NCBI GenBank assembly: GCA_040756085.1
Contig: JBFMAE010000298.1
Span: 1 to 6,668 of the forward strand
Source of the DNA: JBFMAE01 sp040756085
Lineage (GTDB): Bacteria; Desulfobacterota; BSN033; UBA1163
DNA: 6,668 nt
Direction of reading: 5' to 3'
A model generated the notes under the pieces. It did not search any database. It was given only the letters and a program-made list of their open reading frames with translations, and was not told the DNA's origin. Of this stretch, positions 4,491 to 6,668 are shown piece after piece. The stretch's first letter is position 1; every line of letters starts with the position of its first letter. The translations under genes were made by a program, and so were the position numbers.

Positions 4491-6205
4491 ACGGAGGGAA
4501 CATAAGTATCATCGAGGTTGATGTCACAGACAATCTCAAACTCAGCACCTGGTTGATTATATAATTTGTTCTCATCCGCTGACACGAGTTTAATATTCTT
4601 AAATAAGGGAGATCTCTCGAGATGCTCGATGATCTGGGCCAATGCTGTGAGGCAGCGACCATCGCTACCAAAAGCAATTCCTGTGATATAAAGTTCCCTT
4701 CCTTCGTCTTTCTGTGATTCTCCTTCAGGGGATTTTGAGGGTTGAGCCCCCTTTCTCAAAGGTTTTCCCTTGTTTTGAACTGAAAGAAGTGTCAAGGTGA
4801 CATTGTACGGCACAACTTGACTGACCCCTCTCAATACTTCCCGATATGGCACAGAGACAATCATCGATGCTGGGAATAGAGAAAGCTCCTGTTTGATCTT
4901 TTCCTCCTTCTCCTTCAGGACCTTAAGCTTGGCCTGAAGCGTTTCGAGGTTTGTCACCTTTGTCTTCTTTGTCTCCCATTCTTTCTTGACGGAGGCCATC
5001 TGTCCATTCATGTACCAGATGATGGATAAAAACATGAGAAGGGTGACCACGGATGCAAGAAAAGGAACCAATTTCTCAACTCGAGCCTTGGACCAGAAAG
5101 GTTCTCCAGTAGGGAGGAGTTCGATCCTTTTAGGTCCAGGGAGCGCCATTCCTTTAGCGATTGGGAATAAAGAACCCATCTGCTCCAGAAACTGAACATC
5201 TATCTTTTTGGAATCAAAAAGGATCTTGCTTAGCGGATTAAAATGCTCGACAGGACATCGAAGTTCACTTCCCAGATAGGAGACGATATTCTTTAAATTG
5301 GCACCTCCACCGGTCAGCAGAATTCGGTCAATCCGTACCACATTAAATTGGTTTTTATAGTAATCAAGGGAGCGTCCTATCTCTGCCGACATCCTCTCCA
5401 GCACAGGCCTGACAAGGAAAGATATCTTCGATACATTGATCGATTTGTCAACCATGACTTTAGGTTGAGTCTCTGAAGGGACTCCTATCTCTTGTTTTAT
5501 TTTTTCTGCTCGTTCAAAAAGGAAGGCAGAATCCCTCTCAGGGCCGATCTCCTCCATAATGGCTCGAGTCATGTCGGCTCCAGCAGGGGTGACCTCCCGG
5601 CTGAATTGTAAAGTTCCGTCTTTGAAAAAGTGAATACCTGTCTTTTCTGCTCCGAGGTCAATCAAGGCAACCGTCTCTTCTGTTTTAAACCGATCCCAGG
5701 ACAACAATGCATTCCAGAGGGCATTGGGACTCACGTCAAGACGGAGGGGTTGAAGCCCGGCCCCTTCAGCAATGGATATCGTTCGGTCAATGAGGTGGTT
5801 CGGGCAGGCGACAACCATTAGATCCAGTTTCTTGACCCCGTCTTCCACAAATTCGTCAAGGATATGGAAGTCGATTTGGGCTGTTTCAACAGGGAAGGGG
5901 AGTTTCCCTTTGATCTCCCAGCGAACAGCCTCTTTCAATTCTGCTTTGGGCATGGAAGGAAGGGTGACCCGGGAGAGGTGAACTCCCGAACCCGAAACGG
6001 CGAGATTTACCTTTTTGCTTTTAATGCCGATTTCATCGAACAGAGTCCTAAGAATTTCGACAACCGAGTTCACATCTTCTTTATTCTCTCTGTAAGGGAT
6101 TTCCTTGACCCCTGCATAGGTAAGGAAAGGCCCTTTGGAGGTCATCTTGAGCCCCACCAATTTTATGGAATGAGAGCCAATGTCTAAACCGATCGTTTCA
6201 GGCAT
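4421..6205 (-). CDS. pilM: PilM-PilN fusion: actin-like ATPase joined to the PilN membrane protein (MshI-like)
   Basis: The 594-residue protein joins two genes usually separate. Residues 1-355 are PilM: phosphate-1 motif IGLDIGSHSIKL (5-16), phosphate-2 VALIDLGAEKTGIHFF (179-194), and adenosine motif ILLTGGGANLKNIVSYLG (295-312). Residues from about 358 on are PilN-like: RIELLP (360-365) matching the PilM-binding INLLP peptide at the start of PilN, a membrane segment at about 379-398, a coiled coil at about 402-445, then a periplasmic ferredoxin-like domain at about 446-565, interrupted by a Lys/Pro/Ser/Glu-rich loop (478-503). It would sit in the inner membrane with the ATPase half in the cytoplasm and bind PilO outside. 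GGAG lies seven bases before the ATG. Residues 573-590 are encoded by a palindromic repeat and look like an added tail. There is no stop or frame break at the junction. MSHA-locus MshI is the closest named counterpart by gene order. Confidence 0.93.
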   Translation of the reverse strand: MPETIGLDIGSHSIKLVGLKMTSKGPFLTYAGVKEIPYRENKEDVNSVVEILRTLFDEIGIKSKKVNLAVSGSGVHLSRVTLPSMPKAELKEAVRWEIKGKLPFPVETAQIDFHILDEFVEDGVKKLDLMVVACPNHLIDRTISIAEGAGLQPLRLDVSPNALWNALLSWDRFKTEETVALIDLGAEKTGIHFFKDGTLQFSREVTPAGADMTRAIMEEIGPERDSAFLFERAEKIKQEIGVPSETQPKVMVDKSINVSKISFLVRPVLERMSAEIGRSLDYYKNQFNVVRIDRILLTGGGANLKNIVSYLGSELRCPVEHFNPLSKILFDSKKIDVQFLEQMGSLFPIAKGMALPGPKRIELLPTGEPFWSKARVEKLVPFLASVVTLLMFLSIIWYMNGQMASVKKEWETKKTKVTNLETLQAKLKVLKEKEEKIKQELSLFPASMIVSVPYREVLRGVSQVVPYNVTLTLLSVQNKGKPLRKGAQPSKSPEGESQKDEGRELYITGIAFGSDGRCLTALAQIIEHLERSPLFKNIKLVSADENKLYNQPGAEFEIVCDINLDDTYVPSVGRGDLSRPDTGEAKASPTPKGK

Positions 6206-6280
6206 ACTTAAACTCCAGACCTAAAGCTCAATGCTGAAACCCCAAAATTTAAAATCGAAAAAATTAAACTCCGAACTCCT

Positions 6281-6342
6281 GTACGGAACGGTTTCCCTCC
6301 GGGGCAGAAGATCCTCTGAGGTGGAGCCAAACCGTTCCCTAC
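6281..6342. repeat. Long inverted repeat upstream of the PilM-PilN gene
   Basis: Bases 6281-6294 (GTACGGAACGGTTT) pair with 6329-6342 (AAACCGTTCCCTAC) over 14 positions with a single C-C mismatch. A 34-base interior contains a smaller CTCC/GGAG pairing (6297-6300 with 6323-6326). The repeat lies in the 156-base gap between the upstream gene and the fusion gene. On the minus strand it is followed by GGAGTTCGGAGTT-like sequence and only later by a T-rich stretch, so it is a poor intrinsic terminator. Its GTA...TAC ends recall the GTAGGG/CCCTAC ends of the 4435-4490 palindrome. The remaining spacer (6206-6280) is AT-rich with repeated GGAGTTT and TTTTAAATTTT-like words; I could not identify a convincing promoter there. 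Confidence 0.75.
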
Positions 6343-6361
6343 CGAACTACTCACTTTCATA

Positions 6362-6668
6362 TTAACAAGTTGGTAAACCATTGCTGGCTGCATCTAAATT
6401 AAAGGTGTATCCATCTCCTGCTGCTGTATAAAAAGTGATGATGAAATTTCTCTCGCCTGCCAAATTGAAGTTGAAATAAAGTAAAACAGTAATCACTTGA
6501 TTGGATATGATCGTTTGGCTACCACCTCCCCTGTTAAAATTAACAGGTGGAGCCCCACTGACATAATTTCCTCGGTATTTCTGAACCCAGCCTCCACCTT
6601 GATCCATATAAATTCTCTGTAACCTTCTCCCTCCACCAGGCGGTACCCAAGAAGCAGAGAAAGCGGTT
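6362..6668 (-). CDS. C-terminal fragment of an unidentified beta-rich protein, possible minor pilin or surface subunit
   Basis: The frame is open at the window edge and ends at TAA 6364-6362, giving 101 visible residues. An internal ATG at 6607 exists, but the frame continues upstream (TAFSASWVPPGGGRRLQRIY) with the same character, so I treat this as the end of a longer gene. The fragment is rich in Gly, Asn and aromatic residues, with alternating hydrophobic strands (VITVLLYFNFNL, NFIITFYTA, YTFNL), and ends LPTC*. This resembles a beta-sandwich at the end of minor pilins or other exported proteins. No prepilin peptidase site or signal is visible because the N-terminus is missing. Its position directly ahead of the pilus assembly genes supports an exported or pilus role but does not prove it. 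I do not recognise the family. Confidence 0.6.
   Translation of the reverse strand, partial: TAFSASWVPPGGGRRLQRIYMDQGGGWVQKYRGNYVSGAPPVNFNRGGGSQTIISNQVITVLLYFNFNLAGERNFIITFYTAAGDGYTFNLDAASNGLPTC

Noticed and set aside
4325..4564. Plus-strand open frame of 79 codons across the pilMN-pilO spacer
   Set aside because: It is made largely of palindromic repeat sequence and runs antisense into the fusion gene; repeats often give open frames on both strands.
5864..6187. Plus-strand open frame of 107 codons opposite the start of the PilM domain
   Set aside because: Antisense to the conserved actin-like ATPase motifs; no motif or supporting start context of its own.
6206..6280. AT-rich stretch considered as a promoter for the pilus operon
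   Set aside because: I could not find a -35/-10 pair with acceptable spacing; the A/T richness comes from repeated short words and is not enough.
6281..6342. Inverted repeat considered as a terminator for the upstream gene
   Set aside because: On the minus strand the stem is followed by CAGGAGTTCGGAG and the T-rich stretch comes too late for an intrinsic terminator.

Overview
This window is a slice of a type IV pilus assembly operon, read entirely on the minus strand (right to left). It comes from a Gram-negative bacterium: the operon encodes an outer-membrane secretin with a lipoprotein signal and an inner-membrane PilM/N/O/P-type platform. The gene style (PilM-PilN fusion, MshL-type secretin, ExeA/MshM-type ATPase), moderate GC content and intergenic palindromes would fit Desulfobacterota (former Deltaproteobacteria) or a neighbouring phylum such as Nitrospirota. 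That placement is inference; no marker gene is present.

Layout in transcription order: (1) 6668-6362, the last 101 residues of an unidentified beta-rich protein, possibly a minor pilin or other surface subunit; (2) 6205-4421, a 594-residue natural fusion of the actin-like ATPase PilM to PilN; (3) 4325-3720, PilO; (4) 3637-3182, a short PilP without a lipobox; (5) 3091-1445, a 548-residue secretin of MshL/PilQ type; (6) 1323-196, an ExeA/MshM-type AAA ATPase with one membrane segment; (7) 199-1, the first 66 residues of a GspB/MshN-type membrane protein whose start codon overlaps the stop of gene 6 (ATGA). The order matches mshI-J-K-L-M-N of the Vibrio MSHA pilus locus as I know it, so the extension ATPase and the platform protein would be expected just beyond position 1.

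Working together, the secretin forms the outer-membrane pore. PilO, PilP and the PilN half form the periplasmic alignment subcomplex. The PilM half couples that subcomplex to the cytoplasmic motor. The ATPase/GspB-like pair probably helps place or assemble the secretin in the cell envelope.

The striking feature is between the genes. The five larger gaps each hold palindromic or inverted-repeat DNA, of at least three unrelated kinds. One 91-bp element occurs twice in the same orientation (1340-1430 and 3665-3755). Two repeats run into coding sequence and supply the C-terminal tails of PilO (last 11 residues and stop) and of PilM-PilN (about 18 residues). The element copies also create spurious upstream TTG starts for the ATPase and PilP; Shine-Dalgarno positions argue for the starts given here. 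No tRNA, rRNA, CRISPR array, transposase or convincing terminator was seen. I see no wholly new system; this is a recognisable MSHA-like pilus operon with unusual intergenic structure.
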